64,000 bases of DNA from Marinospirillum celere. GTDB taxonomy: Bacteria > Pseudomonadota > Gammaproteobacteria > Pseudomonadales > Halomonadaceae. The stretch lies in contig NZ_FOLH01000001.1 in assembly GCF_900112235.1 (NCBI RefSeq), positions 806,001 to 870,000 of the forward strand. Reading direction: 5' to 3'. The notes beneath the pieces were generated by a model. That model searched no databases. It was given only the letters and a program-made list of their open reading frames with translations, and was not told the origin of the DNA. The translations under genes and the position numbers were made by a program. The first letter of the stretch is position 1, and each line of letters starts with the position of its first letter. Below, in pieces: positions 46,528-56,609 of this stretch.

Positions 46528-46661
46528 GTTAGCTTCACCAGTAGTCGCCACTTGTCAGGTTTCGCCCCAGGCTGTAACTCCATCACAGCCTACAGGCTAC
46601 CCTCCAGATCAGAATAACGAAGTGAAGCAAGAAACGTGCCTAGATGTTTATTCCATAAATC

Positions 46662-48488
46662 TTAATCTTCTGCCAGAAAGCCACCCGATTGACGCGCCCA
46701 AAGCTGTGCATAGAGGCCACCACTGGCCAACAGCTGTTCGTGGGTGCCGGTTTCCACCACCTGACCTTGATCCATCACCACCAGGCGATCCATCTGGGCA
46801 ATGGTAGAAAGACGATGTGCAATGGCAATAACCGTCTTACCCTGCATCAGACGATTCAAATTATCCTGAATAGCAGCTTCCACTTCCGAATCCAGGGCTG
46901 ACGTCGCCTCATCCAGAATCAGGATGGGGGCATCCTTTAACATCACCCGAGCAATGGCAACCCGCTGTCGCTGGCCACCCGAAAGCTTTACCCCCCGCTC
47001 ACCAACATGAGCATCCAAACCTTTGCGCCCCTTGATATCTTCCAGCTCGGGAATAAAGATGTCGGCCTGCGCCTGACGAGCCGCCTGCCAAACCTCTTCA
47101 TCCGTTGCACCGGGTTTGCCATAGCGGATATTGTCTCTGACAGAACGGTGCAACAAGGAAGTATCCTGACTGACCATACCGATCGCTGCACGCAGACTGT
47201 CCTGCTGCACCTCAGCAATATTCTGACCATCTATCAGAATACGCCCTCCTTCCAGATCATAAAAACGCAGAAGCAAATTGACCAGGGTAGACTTACCCGC
47301 ACCTGAGCGGCCCACCAGGCCAACCTTTTCACCCGGTTGAATATCCAGGGACAGGTTTTCAATAACACCCGCTTCTTTACCGTAATGAAAGCGAATCTGA
47401 TCAAAAAGAATCTGGCCTTTTTCAACCTGCAAAGGCTGAGCCTGGGGTGCATCGTCAACCACCTGCGGCTTGGAAATGGTAGCGATGCCATCTTTGACGG
47501 TGCCAATGTTTTCAAACAGCGAAGCCACTTCCCACATAATCCATTGAGACATGCCTGACAAACGCAGCACTAGGCCGAGGGCGACAGCCACAGAACCCAC
47601 ACTGATCAGCTCCCCTACCCACAGCCAGATTGAAAGGCCAGCAACAGCCAGCAAAAGCAGCGAGTTGAGCAGATAAAGGCTGGCATTAAATCCGGTGACC
47701 AGTCGCATCTGCCGGTGCACAGTCACCAAAAAGTCATCCATCCCTTCACGTGCATAGGTTGATTCACGCTGGGCATGGGAAAAGAGTTTGACCGTCTGGA
47801 TATTGGTATAGGCATCTACCACCCGCCCCGTCATGATGGAGCGCGCATCGGCCTGCTGCTGAGCCACACGCCCCATCACCGGAACAAAATAACGCATCAA
47901 TAAAAGGTAGCCAGCCAACCAGATCAACAAGGGTGCCATCAAACGCAGATCAGCCAGCGCAACAATGATTAAAGTACCAATAAAGTAGATCGAGACATAA
48001 TTGAGCACATCAATCAATTTGATGACACATTCACGCACTGCAAGTGAAGTCTGCATTAGCTTGGTGGCAATACGCCCGGCAAACTCGTCCTGATAAAAAG
48101 CCAGCGACTGCTTCAACAGATAGCGGTGAACCATCCAGCGAATACGCATGGGGTAATTACCCATCAACACCTGAAAGCTCAATAGGGAATGCATAAGTAC
48201 CATCAACGGCAGACCCAAAATCACCAAAGCCATGCCGAAGAGTTTCCAGCCTTCTGTTGCCAGAAAAGACTCCCGATCCTGCACGGACAGCCAATTCACC
48301 ACATCACCGAGAAAACTGAACAGCCAGACTTCAATTAACGCCACACTCGCCATCAGCACAGCGGTCATAGCAATCCAAGGCCAAGAGCCTCGCGTGAAAT
48401 ACAAACAAAAAGCTAGCAGCGACGAAGGTGGCTCCTGAGGCTCTTCAGAGGGAAAAGGATTCAGACGGGATTCAAACCAGCGCAACAT
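46662..48488 (-). CDS. ABC exporter, fused permease-ATPase
   Basis: A half-transporter of about 608 residues: a six-helix membrane domain (about 40-330) and an ATPase domain with Walker A LVGRSGAGKSTLVNLLL, signature KLSGGQRQRVAIARVM, Walker B ILILDEATSALD and H-loop IAHRLSTI. The start is uncertain: ATG at 48488 has AGG nine bases upstream, while ATG at 48497 is also possible. The substrate is not predictable; lipid, drug or siderophore export are all possible. A TetR-type dyad lies 55 bases before the start. Confidence 0.9.
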   Translation of the reverse strand: MLRWFESRLNPFPSEEPQEPPSSLLAFCLYFTRGSWPWIAMTAVLMASVALIEVWLFSFLGDVVNWLSVQDRESFLATEGWKLFGMALVILGLPLMVLMHSLLSFQVLMGNYPMRIRWMVHRYLLKQSLAFYQDEFAGRIATKLMQTSLAVRECVIKLIDVLNYVSIYFIGTLIIVALADLRLMAPLLIWLAGYLLLMRYFVPVMGRVAQQQADARSIMTGRVVDAYTNIQTVKLFSHAQRESTYAREGMDDFLVTVHRQMRLVTGFNASLYLLNSLLLLAVAGLSIWLWVGELISVGSVAVALGLVLRLSGMSQWIMWEVASLFENIGTVKDGIATISKPQVVDDAPQAQPLQVEKGQILFDQIRFHYGKEAGVIENLSLDIQPGEKVGLVGRSGAGKSTLVNLLLRFYDLEGGRILIDGQNIAEVQQDSLRAAIGMVSQDTSLLHRSVRDNIRYGKPGATDEEVWQAARQAQADIFIPELEDIKGRKGLDAHVGERGVKLSGGQRQRVAIARVMLKDAPILILDEATSALDSEVEAAIQDNLNRLMQGKTVIAIAHRLSTIAQMDRLVVMDQGQVVETGTHEQLLASGGLYAQLWARQSGGFLAED

Positions 48489-48542
48489 GAACGGCATCCT
48501 GCTCAAGGAAAGAAGAAAGCCAAAAGCTTAACATAAAATTTT

Positions 48543-48554
48543 GACTGGTCAGTC
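48543..48554. promoter_or_regulatory. Dyad operator-like site near the ABC exporter
   Basis: GACTG (48543-48547), GT, CAGTC (48550-48554), set in an A/T-rich frame, gives a compact dyad of the size used by TetR-family repressors. It lies between the exporter start and a divergent periplasmic protein gene. No TetR gene is in the window, so binding is inferred only from symmetry. Confidence 0.35.
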
Positions 48555-48664
48555 TAAAAAATCACAACATCATCAATGGCCTTTACGCCGTTCTCATCAC
48601 TTTGCATAAAGATCACTCATCGATTAAAAACTAAGCTAAGCTTTAATAGGAAAAAGGATTCCTT

Positions 48665-49549
48665 ATGATCTCACTCTTAAGCCGCCAGCTCTTCGTAGTC
48701 TGTTTTTTCTTATGCCTTAGTTTTTCCACACACGCACAAAAACTGAAGATCGCCCAGGAACATACGGACTTATCGCCTTTTAACTTACTCATACAAGTCC
48801 TTGAAAAAGCCTTGGCCCAGCATACAGAAAATGCACACCTCTACTGGGTCGATTCCAGCGACCTCGTCCAGGCACGCGCTCTAACGAGGCTAGAAAGCTG
48901 TGATGCACCCTTTGACATCTATTTCAGTGGGTACGACGCCAATCGAGAAGAGCGCCTTCTACAAGTTGAAGTTCCACTAACCCTGGGCCTGCTCGGCGCA
49001 AGGGGCTTCGTCACCACAAAAACACAACAGCAAACACTGCAAGCAACACATCCACAAGAATGGATCATTGGTTCAGGGCTGGGCTGGCCTGATACCGCTA
49101 TCATGCTTAGTGAAGGCTACCAGGTATCTCAGGCTCCTTATGAAAACCTCTGGAAGATGCTGGAAACGGAAAGAATTCAGGTGTTTCAACGTGGCCTGCA
49201 AGAGGCACAGCTGGAAATTGCACAACTGGGTGATCAATTTGTTTTAATCGAACGGACGGTCATGCTTTACCCACTCGCCTCCTTTTTATATGTATCACCC
49301 TGCCGCCCCGACCTTCATCGCCTACTGGAAGAAACGCTCATTAAAAGCCATCAAAGTGGGCAAACTCAGGCAACAATCCGCTCAGACCCACAGGCTGCAT
49401 ATGCCCTCTCACTATTAAGTGACCCTAACGTCGAGCACCTAATACTCAGTAACCCCTTAGTAAGCGATCCGTTTATCGCTTTGGCACAAAACTATTTTCT
49501 AAAAGAAATACGCGCACTACTCTGGCCGGAAAAGGATTTCAATAACTAG
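48665..49549 (+). CDS. Periplasmic binding-protein-like orphan, unknown
   Basis: A 294-residue secreted protein with a signal peptide ending near THAQ (residues 20-25). The rest resembles type II solute-binding folds by pattern (KIAQEHTDLSPFNLL start; a FDIYFSGYD strand-turn and a DPQAAYALSLL helix) but lacks clear family signatures. A single Cys pair may form a disulfide. It stands alone, divergent from the ABC exporter, and is not followed by a permease. Its role is unknown. Confidence 0.6.
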   Translation: MISLLSRQLFVVCFFLCLSFSTHAQKLKIAQEHTDLSPFNLLIQVLEKALAQHTENAHLYWVDSSDLVQARALTRLESCDAPFDIYFSGYDANREERLLQVEVPLTLGLLGARGFVTTKTQQQTLQATHPQEWIIGSGLGWPDTAIMLSEGYQVSQAPYENLWKMLETERIQVFQRGLQEAQLEIAQLGDQFVLIERTVMLYPLASFLYVSPCRPDLHRLLEETLIKSHQSGQTQATIRSDPQAAYALSLLSDPNVEHLILSNPLVSDPFIALAQNYFLKEIRALLWPEKDFNN

Positions 49550-49653
49550 CTGCTTTTGATCACTTTCAAGCTATTTTGTGCCTTTACAATCATTTTCACT
49601 GACTTTTTACCGATTTTCTTTATTTAGCTGCAAGGGCAGAGGTCAGCTCAAAC

Positions 49654-50145
49654 TCATCCTGGTCTGATATGCGCAATTTCTTTAAGATCCTGACCCTGAA
49701 GCTCAAAGGCTTTTCCAAAGCCGGTAACATAGCTGGCTTTTTGGGGTTGTAGTTGGATCAAGTGAAAGTCTTGGAGTTGTTTGAGCAGAGCCAAGGTGTC
49801 GCCTAGGTGTTCCTGCATTTGATTTAGGATGTCTTCAGTTAGAGTGCTATTGCGATCCAGAGGCTGGGTTAGCACTTGTAACGTGGCACGTTTGCAGGCA
49901 AAAAGGTTGCGGGGCTGACTTTCGGTTAAGAGCAGGCTAGCGTGGGGGTTTTGCAGTAGGTTGCGGGTATGGCTGGCCAGTTCAGAGACAAAGATGTAAA
50001 AGCTGCCCTGGTGGTAAAAGCAGGGCGCATAACTGGCTTCCGGCAAGCCTTCAGGGCTGGTGGTGGCAAGCATGCAAGCCCGGCCAGCCTGAATAAAGGC
50101 CAGGTAGTCAGCTTTTACGGTTTCCAGGTCCGGTTGTTGTGTCAT
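49654..50145 (-). CDS. Pyridoxamine-phosphate-oxidase-fold protein, HutZ/HugZ-like
   Basis: A 163-residue split-barrel flavin/heme protein. The start LATTSPEGLPEASYAPCFYH and the C-terminal GFGKAFELQGQDL motif are typical of the HutZ/HugZ heme-utilisation group, which degrade or store heme in the cytoplasm. No TonB heme receptor is adjacent. It overlaps the DsbA-type gene by four bases. Confidence 0.82.
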   Translation of the reverse strand: MTQQPDLETVKADYLAFIQAGRACMLATTSPEGLPEASYAPCFYHQGSFYIFVSELASHTRNLLQNPHASLLLTESQPRNLFACKRATLQVLTQPLDRNSTLTEDILNQMQEHLGDTLALLKQLQDFHLIQLQPQKASYVTGFGKAFELQGQDLKEIAHIRPG

Positions 50146-50810
50146 GGTTTGGGTTGCTGTCTCTCTGGTCCTTCATTGGCAATGTCCTGCAAGGCCTTGA
50201 CCAGAGCTTGCGATTCCTGGGCACCGGAAATCAAATAGCGTTCATTAATTACAAAAGCAGGTACAGAGCTGATACCGGCTTGCTGCCAGCGGGCTTCTTC
50301 ATCGCGAACCGCTTGCACATAGTCATCCGAAGCCAAGAGGTCTTTGGCCTTCTGACCATCCAAGCCTATTGCTTCCACCCGGGCGGCCAGTACATCTGGG
50401 TTGGTGATATCGGCATCTTCTCCAAAATAGGCCTCAAATAGGGTTTGCTTCATAGCTGTTTGCTTGCCTTGTTCGCCCGCCCATTTAACCAGACGGTGGC
50501 AATCAAAGGTGTTGCGGGTATGCCTGTGCTGAAGTGCTGAAAAATTCAGACCCAGACCTTCAGCAATCTCTTGCATTTGACCTTGAATTTGCTCCATCTC
50601 TTCGACAGAGCGGCCATATTTGCGGCTGAGCGCTTGTAGAATCGGTTCACCATCTGCATTTGGATCAGGGTTTAATTCAAAAGCATGCCACTGCACATCA
50701 AAGGTCATAGCCTCCTTCAACTCTTGCATGGCTTCCTCCAGCCGCGCATAACCTATAGCGCACCAGGGGCAGGCAATATCCGAGACAATGTCAATTTTTA
50801 CAGCGTGCAT
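50142..50810 (-). CDS. DsbA-family oxidoreductase, FrnE-like
   Basis: A 222-residue cytoplasmic thioredoxin-fold protein with the active site CPWC in SDIACPWCAIGYAR near residue 15, a helical insertion, and the cis-proline segment ISSVPAFVIN. FrnE-type members act as disulfide isomerases or in polyketide pathways. Coupled with the HutZ-like gene, which it overlaps by four bases. Confidence 0.9.
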   Translation of the reverse strand: MHAVKIDIVSDIACPWCAIGYARLEEAMQELKEAMTFDVQWHAFELNPDPNADGEPILQALSRKYGRSVEEMEQIQGQMQEIAEGLGLNFSALQHRHTRNTFDCHRLVKWAGEQGKQTAMKQTLFEAYFGEDADITNPDVLAARVEAIGLDGQKAKDLLASDDYVQAVRDEEARWQQAGISSVPAFVINERYLISGAQESQALVKALQDIANEGPERQQPKP

Positions 50811-50886
50811 AGAACCCCTCCAAACACCAGTAGTACAAATAAAAGCCAGCCCTTACAGGCTGGCTTGAGATGCTGGCTAAAGCCTT

Positions 50887-52125
50887 CTACCTTAAATCGA
50901 CCAGCATTCTGGCCGGTTGTTCCAGGTAGCTTTTCCAGATGTTGCAGAAACGCGCCATGGTCGCGCCATCAATCACCCGGTGATCACCTGACCAGCTGAT
51001 GTTCATCAGTTGACGGGCAACCACTTCACCCTGGGCATTGAAGCGCGGCAGTTCCTGGATCCGCCCTAAAGCGACGATAGCGACTTCCGGCTTGTTGATG
51101 ATCGGGGTTGCTACTGTGCCCCCAATCACACCAATGTTAGAAATACTGATACTGCCGCCTTTCATGCTGTCTGGAGGCAGTTTGCCCTGGCGGGCGGCAT
51201 CGGTGAGTTGGTTAATCTCAGCCGTAATTTCTTTCAGGCTTTTATTCTGCACCTGCTTAACGTTCGGCACCAGAAGTCCCAGGGGTGTATCGGCAGCCAT
51301 GCCGACATTCACATCCGCCAGATAGGTGATTTCCGTACAGTCAGCATTAACGCGACTGTTCAAAACCGGGTATTCCTGGACGGCCAGAGCAATGGCTTTC
51401 ATCATAAAGGGCATCAGGCTTAGGCGCAGTCCCTCCCGTTCAAAGTCGGGTTTAAGTTGTTTGCGCAGAGCTTCCAATTCGGTGACATCCACTTCTTCGG
51501 CATAAGTGAAGTGAGGAATCGTGGAATAGGCATCCTGCATCTGGCGTGCCATGGCCGCTTTAACACCCTTGATGGGCTCACTGCGATCCTGGCCGCTGGC
51601 CGCTGGCTGTTGACTGGCAAGCGTTTGCTGACCCTGCTGATAGGGCAGCAGATCTTCTTTGAGGACCCGCCCTTCTTTACCACTGCCCTGTACCTGGCTT
51701 AAATCCAGGTCCAGCTCACGGGCCATACGACGTACAGCGGGTGTTGCCAAAGCCTTGTCGCTTGTCCGGGGACTGGCTGCTTTAGTCGAGTCAGCCGTGG
51801 CTTGCTTGCTGACTTCAGGTTGAGCGGCCTGAGCTGGTGCCTTTTGGGGCTCTTCTGACTGTTGTTGTTCAGCTTCTGCCGTGTCCTGATCCACATCAAT
51901 TTCAAACAGTGGCTGGCCAACCTTGGCAATTTCCCCTTTTTTCCAATAGTGGCGCGTCACCTTGCCAGTGTGCATGGCGGTAATTTCAACCAGCGCCTTG
52001 TCGGTCATCACATCAGCGACTGGCTGATCTTCCTGAACACTTTCACCTTCCTGGATATGCCATTCAACCAGCTCACACTCAACGATGCCTTCCCCGATAT
52101 CCGGCAAAATAAAATCAATTTTCAT
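50887..52125 (-). CDS. bkdB: Branched-chain 2-oxo acid dehydrogenase E2 (lipoamide acyltransferase)
   Basis: Core subunit of the complex that oxidises branched-chain 2-oxo acids from Val, Leu and Ile. The 412-residue protein has a lipoyl domain (lipoylated Lys in the MTDKALVEI turn), an E1/E3-binding peripheral domain (residues about 120-155, ATPAVRRMARELDLDLSQVQGSGKEGRV), an Ala/Pro/Gln linker, and a catalytic domain with the DHRVIDGA motif (GDHRVIDGATMARF). GGGAG precedes the ATG at 52125. E3 (lpd) is not in this operon, so E3 must be shared with another complex. Confidence 0.93.
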   Translation of the reverse strand: MKIDFILPDIGEGIVECELVEWHIQEGESVQEDQPVADVMTDKALVEITAMHTGKVTRHYWKKGEIAKVGQPLFEIDVDQDTAEAEQQQSEEPQKAPAQAAQPEVSKQATADSTKAASPRTSDKALATPAVRRMARELDLDLSQVQGSGKEGRVLKEDLLPYQQGQQTLASQQPAASGQDRSEPIKGVKAAMARQMQDAYSTIPHFTYAEEVDVTELEALRKQLKPDFEREGLRLSLMPFMMKAIALAVQEYPVLNSRVNADCTEITYLADVNVGMAADTPLGLLVPNVKQVQNKSLKEITAEINQLTDAARQGKLPPDSMKGGSISISNIGVIGGTVATPIINKPEVAIVALGRIQELPRFNAQGEVVARQLMNISWSGDHRVIDGATMARFCNIWKSYLEQPARMLVDLR

Positions 52126-52136
52126 GGTCTTCTCCC

Positions 52137-53114
52137 TTAATAATTCATGCTGGCATGAATGGCATCCAGCGTGCGCCATTCATTGGGCAGGTATTCATTT
52201 TGCAGCGCCAGGGGAAAGGGTGTATCCCACCCCGTAACGCGCATAATGGGAGATTCCAGATAAAGGAAGCAGACTTCCTGCAGACTGGCCGCGATTTCAG
52301 CTCCAAAACCGCTGGTCTTGGGAGCTTCATGATTGATGATCAAGCGTCCGGTTTTTTTAACCGAGGCCGCCAGGGTGTCTCTATCCCAGGGCAGCAGACA
52401 GCGCAGGTCAATCACTTCACAGGAAATACCTTCTTCAGCCGCCAGATCAGCCGCTTTTTCAATGGCTTGCATCTGGGCACCCCAGGCTACCAGGGTAATA
52501 TCCGTGCCTTCACGCAGAATTTCGGCCTGGCCCAGTGGCAACTCATAGTCTTCCTCAGGCACAGGGCCAGTAGAAGCGCGATAGAGTTTTTTCGGCTCGA
52601 AAAAGAGCACGGGGTCGGGATCACGAATCGAAGCCAGTAAAAGCCCCTTAGCTTGTTCCGGGTTACGGGGAATGACCACCTTAAGACCTGGCGTATGAGT
52701 AAAGTAGGCTTCCGGTGATTGGGAATGATAAAGCCCGCCATGAATGCCGCCACCATAGGGCGCGCGGATGGTCAGGCTGCCAACATTAAATTCATTACCC
52801 GAGCGATAACGATACTTGGCCGTTTCGTTCACAATTTGATCAAACGCCGGAAAGATATAATCGGCAAATTGAATCTCGGCAACCGGCACCTGCCCCTGCA
52901 CCGCCAGGCCATTGGCAAAGCCAATAATGCCCTGTTCCGTCAAGGGTGTATTAAAGCAACGGCTTTTTCCGTATTTTTCCTGCAAATGACTGGTGGCACG
53001 AAACACCCCGCCAAAAGCACCCACATCCTCACCAAAGCAGAGCACCCGTTCATCGGCCTGCATGGCCATATCCAGCGCTTCATTCACCGCTTGCAATAGG
53101 TTTTTATCACTCAT
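52137..53114 (-). CDS. bkdA2: Branched-chain 2-oxo acid dehydrogenase E1 beta
   Basis: Second subunit of the thiamine-diphosphate-dependent E1 heterotetramer. The 325-residue protein has the transketolase pyrimidine-binding region ([30 protein letters not shown]) and C-terminal domain ([18 protein letters not shown]). Start ATG at 53114 overlaps the bkdA1 stop by four bases. It precedes bkdB by 11 bases. Confidence 0.94.
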   Translation of the reverse strand: MSDKNLLQAVNEALDMAMQADERVLCFGEDVGAFGGVFRATSHLQEKYGKSRCFNTPLTEQGIIGFANGLAVQGQVPVAEIQFADYIFPAFDQIVNETAKYRYRSGNEFNVGSLTIRAPYGGGIHGGLYHSQSPEAYFTHTPGLKVVIPRNPEQAKGLLLASIRDPDPVLFFEPKKLYRASTGPVPEEDYELPLGQAEILREGTDITLVAWGAQMQAIEKAADLAAEEGISCEVIDLRCLLPWDRDTLAASVKKTGRLIINHEAPKTSGFGAEIAASLQEVCFLYLESPIMRVTGWDTPFPLALQNEYLPNEWRTLDAIHASMNY

Positions 53115-54298
53115 GATTTCAACCTCCCTGCTGTGGTGGGATAAATATCTGCATACTTCCTAATATGAACCTTGGCTTCCTCCAACTGCTCCTCCAGGTG
53201 CCAGGGCAGCTCCTTGTAAACATCAGTAAACATATCTTCCAGCGGAGACTTGGGTATTTTTTCGGCACGCTTCATGGCTTCGACAACGGCTTGACGATGC
53301 TCAGCCTGACGTGCTTCATCCTCCTCTTCCGTCCACCAGCCCTGATGAATCAACCATTGCCGAAAACGTGCAACAGGATCTTTTTTACGCCACTTGTCTT
53401 CCTCGTTGCGACTGCGGTAACCACTAGGATCATCCGAGCTGGAGTGCGCGCCCAGGCGATAGGTCATAGATTCAATCAATACCGGTTGGTTATCTTCAAC
53501 CGCCATCTTGCGCGCCAGGCGCGTGGCTTCATAAACCGCTAAAGCATCATTGCCATCCACGCGCAGGGTTTTCAGGCCATAGCCTGGGCCGCGTCCGGCC
53601 ACACCATCACCGGCCAATTGTTCGTGCACAGGGGTGGAAATGGCATAGCCATTATTCCGACAGAAAAAAATCACCGGCACCCGCAGCACACCGGCCATGT
53701 TCAAGGCGGCGTGAAAATCACCTTCCGAAGCAGCCCCTTCACCGAAATAGCAGATCACACAGTTTTTCTTGCCCTGTTGCTTAAAGCCATAGGCATAGCC
53801 AGTTGCCTGGGGAATCTGGGTGGCCAGTGGAGAGGAAATAGTCAGGTAATTAAGTTCGTGACTGCCATAGTGAATAGGCATCTGGCGGCCCTTCCCCAGA
53901 TCCTTTTCATTGGAAAAAATCTGGTTCATGAACTGATCGACCGTAAAACCACGAAAAGCCAAGGCTCCCTGTTCACGGTACTGGGCCATAATCAAATCAT
54001 CGGGATCCAGGGCAGCAGTACTGCAGATATCCGAGGCTTCTTCACCCGTTTCCGTCATATAAAAACTAATTCGGCCCTGCCGCTGAGAAGCAAGCATACG
54101 TTCATCCAATGCACGGATAAACAAGAAGGTATCGTGAATTTTCAGGGCCAACTCTTTGGACAGGGGCGGTGCTTTGGCACCGGAATAAAGTTTGCCATCC
54201 TGTCGTAAGAGGGCAAAGGTAGGTAAAACCGAGGTTTGCGGGTCCAGATACGCAGGCTGGTGAATCAGCTCCACGTCAAAACTACGCAGATCACTCAT
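53111..54298 (-). CDS. bkdA1: Branched-chain 2-oxo acid dehydrogenase E1 alpha
   Basis: Thiamine-diphosphate-binding E1 subunit. The 395-residue protein has the ThDP motif in [31 protein letters not shown], and [16 protein letters not shown], the phosphorylation-loop region of the mitochondrial homologue. AAGGAA lies about eight bases before the ATG. First gene of the bkd operon, divergent from metG with a 242-base spacer. No bkdR/Lrp-type regulator is adjacent. Confidence 0.94.
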   Translation of the reverse strand: MSDLRSFDVELIHQPAYLDPQTSVLPTFALLRQDGKLYSGAKAPPLSKELALKIHDTFLFIRALDERMLASQRQGRISFYMTETGEEASDICSTAALDPDDLIMAQYREQGALAFRGFTVDQFMNQIFSNEKDLGKGRQMPIHYGSHELNYLTISSPLATQIPQATGYAYGFKQQGKKNCVICYFGEGAASEGDFHAALNMAGVLRVPVIFFCRNNGYAISTPVHEQLAGDGVAGRGPGYGLKTLRVDGNDALAVYEATRLARKMAVEDNQPVLIESMTYRLGAHSSSDDPSGYRSRNEEDKWRKKDPVARFRQWLIHQGWWTEEEDEARQAEHRQAVVEAMKRAEKIPKSPLEDMFTDVYKELPWHLEEQLEEAKVHIRKYADIYPTTAGRLKS

Positions 54299-54540
54299 AA
54301 GCAGGTTTCCTTAATTTTGTTGTTGTTCAGCCTCTGGCAACTTGTGGTCGCCGGGCGAGTTGCACTGCCTGGAAGATCATCCCAGCCAGACACCTGTAAT
54401 GCTTACTGCGTATTTGAGATTAGCAGTAAATTTCCTTGGCTGGCAACTTCTTGTCTGGATGCAGGATGCTAAGAAAATCGCTAAGATAGCGGGATTGCGA
54501 TTTTATTTTTTCAACTTTGATCAAAAGACTAGACCAACCC

Positions 54541-56607
54541 ATGCCCACACAACGCAAAATTCTGGTGACCAGCGCCCTTCCTTATGCCAATGGCCCCATC
54601 CACCTCGGCCATCTGCTGGAATACATTCAAACCGATATCTGGACCCGCTTTCAGAACAGCCGTGGCAATCAGTGCACCTATGTCTGTGCTGATGATGCCC
54701 ACGGCACCGCCATCATGTTGCGTGCCGAACAGGAAGGCATTACCTCCCAGCAGTTGATCGACCGGGTGCGTACCGAGCACCATCAGGACTTCCAGGGTTT
54801 TCATGTTCATTTTGATAACTACTATTCCACGCATTCTGACGAAAATCGCTACTTTTCAGAGCTGATCTACACGCGTTTACGTGATAAAGGCCATATTGCC
54901 ACCCGCGAAATCGAGCAGATGTATGACCCTGAAAAGGGCCTTTTTCTGGCCGACCGCTTTATCAAGGGCACCTGCCCCAAGTGCAAGGCGGAAGACCAGT
55001 ACGGCGATAACTGTGAAAAGTGTGGTGCCACCTATACCCCCGCCGAGTTAATTGATCCCCGCTCGGCCATTTCCGGGGCCACGCCGGTGATGAAAACCTC
55101 GGAGCACTACTTCTTCAAACTACAGGATTTTGCTGACTTCCTGCAGAATTGGACGCAAACCGGTCGTCTTCAGGAACAAATTGCCAACAAGCTCAAGGAA
55201 TGGCTGGAAGCTGGTCTACAGGAATGGGACATTTCCCGTGATGCCCCCTATTTCGGCTTTGAAATCCCTGACGCCCCCGGCAAGTATTTTTATGTCTGGC
55301 TGGACGCTCCCATTGGCTATCTGGCCAGCTTCAAGAACCTCTGCGACCAGCGTGATGATCTGAACTTTGATGACTACTGGAAGCCAGGCTCGGAAAACGA
55401 GGTCTACCACTTTATCGGTAAGGATATCGTCAACTTCCACGCCCTCTTCTGGCCGGCCATGCTCTCCGGGGCAGATTTCCGCACCCCGAATAGCGTTTAT
55501 TGCCACGGCTTTCTGACCGTCAATGGTGCCAAGATGTCCAAGTCACGCGGCACCTTTATCAAGGCCAGCACCTATCTGGATCATCTGAATCCCGAATACC
55601 TGCGCTACTACTTTGCCGCCAAGCTGACCAGCCGTGTCGATGATCTGGACTTGAATCTGGAAGACTTTGTGTTCCGGGTGAATTCCGATCTGGTCGGCAA
55701 ACTGGTCAATATTGCCAGCCGTTGTGCCGGTTTCGTTAAAAAAGCCGGTGGCACCCTGAGCGAGATGAAAGAACCTGAGCTTTACCAGCGCTTTGTTGAG
55801 GCCGGTGATGCCATCGCTGCTGATTATGAGCGCCGTGAATATGGCCGCGCCGTGCGTCAAATTATGGATCTGGCCGATGAGGCCAATACCTGGATCAACG
55901 ATCAGGCCCCCTGGGTTCTGGCCAAGGAAGAGGGCAAGGAGGCCGAAGTTCAGGCCATCTGCTCAACCGGCATCAACCTCTTCCGTGTACTGATGACTTA
56001 TTTAGCACCGGTTCTCCCCGAAATGGCCGGTAAAACCCTGGACTTCCTGAAAATTGACAACCTGGATTGGGAAGCGCGCAGCCAGCCACTGGTCAATCAT
56101 GAAATTGCCAAGTTCAAACCCATGATCAATCGCGTTGATAACGACAAGATTGAAGCCTTGTTGGACGCCAGCCGCGAAGATGCCAAAAAAGAAATGGCGC
56201 TGAAAGAAGCCAGCGTCAGCAGCAACCCAGGCGGTGAACCTGCTGCTGATGCCAACAGCCCCTTGCAGGCGGAGCCGCTGGCGGACGAAATCACTTTTGA
56301 TGACTTCATTAAGGTCGACCTGCGGGTTGCTCGTATCATTAAGTGCGAACACGTTGAAAAAGCCAACAAGCTGCTAAAATTAACTTTAGATCTGGGCGGC
56401 GAAACCCGTACTGTGTTCTCTGGCATCAAAAAGGCCTATCAGCCCGAAGACCTGGAAGGCAAGCTGACCGTCATGGTCGCCAACCTGGCGCCGCGCAAAA
56501 TGAAATTTGGCCTGTCGGAAGGCATGGTACTGGCTGCCGGTGATGATGATGGCATCTACCTACTGGAACCGCATTCCGGCGCCCAACCTGGCATGAGAGT
56601 GGTGTAA
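54541..56607 (+). CDS. metG: Methionyl-tRNA synthetase
   Basis: Charges tRNA-Met. The 688-residue class I enzyme has the HIGH-type motif in [14 protein letters not shown], a zinc knuckle ([18 protein letters not shown]), KMSKS in [12 protein letters not shown], the anticodon domain and a C-terminal tRNA-binding OB domain (about 585-688, [14 protein letters not shown]). ATG at 54541 gives the family start ([17 protein letters not shown]); the frame also opens eight codons earlier at TTG. fumC follows by two bases. Confidence 0.96.
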   Translation: MPTQRKILVTSALPYANGPIHLGHLLEYIQTDIWTRFQNSRGNQCTYVCADDAHGTAIMLRAEQEGITSQQLIDRVRTEHHQDFQGFHVHFDNYYSTHSDENRYFSELIYTRLRDKGHIATREIEQMYDPEKGLFLADRFIKGTCPKCKAEDQYGDNCEKCGATYTPAELIDPRSAISGATPVMKTSEHYFFKLQDFADFLQNWTQTGRLQEQIANKLKEWLEAGLQEWDISRDAPYFGFEIPDAPGKYFYVWLDAPIGYLASFKNLCDQRDDLNFDDYWKPGSENEVYHFIGKDIVNFHALFWPAMLSGADFRTPNSVYCHGFLTVNGAKMSKSRGTFIKASTYLDHLNPEYLRYYFAAKLTSRVDDLDLNLEDFVFRVNSDLVGKLVNIASRCAGFVKKAGGTLSEMKEPELYQRFVEAGDAIAADYERREYGRAVRQIMDLADEANTWINDQAPWVLAKEEGKEAEVQAICSTGINLFRVLMTYLAPVLPEMAGKTLDFLKIDNLDWEARSQPLVNHEIAKFKPMINRVDNDKIEALLDASREDAKKEMALKEASVSSNPGGEPAADANSPLQAEPLADEITFDDFIKVDLRVARIIKCEHVEKANKLLKLTLDLGGETRTVFSGIKKAYQPEDLEGKLTVMVANLAPRKMKFGLSEGMVLAAGDDDGIYLLEPHSGAQPGMRVV

Positions 56608-56609
56608 GC

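Noticed and set aside
46569-46591. AGGCTGT/ACAGCCT hairpin between the BdlA-like and ABC exporter genes
   Set aside because: Only seven base pairs and no T-run; too weak to call a terminator.
46475-46807. Open frame of 110 codons spanning the end of the BdlA-like gene and the start of the ABC gene region
   Set aside because: Overlaps both real genes, has no family features and no ribosome site.
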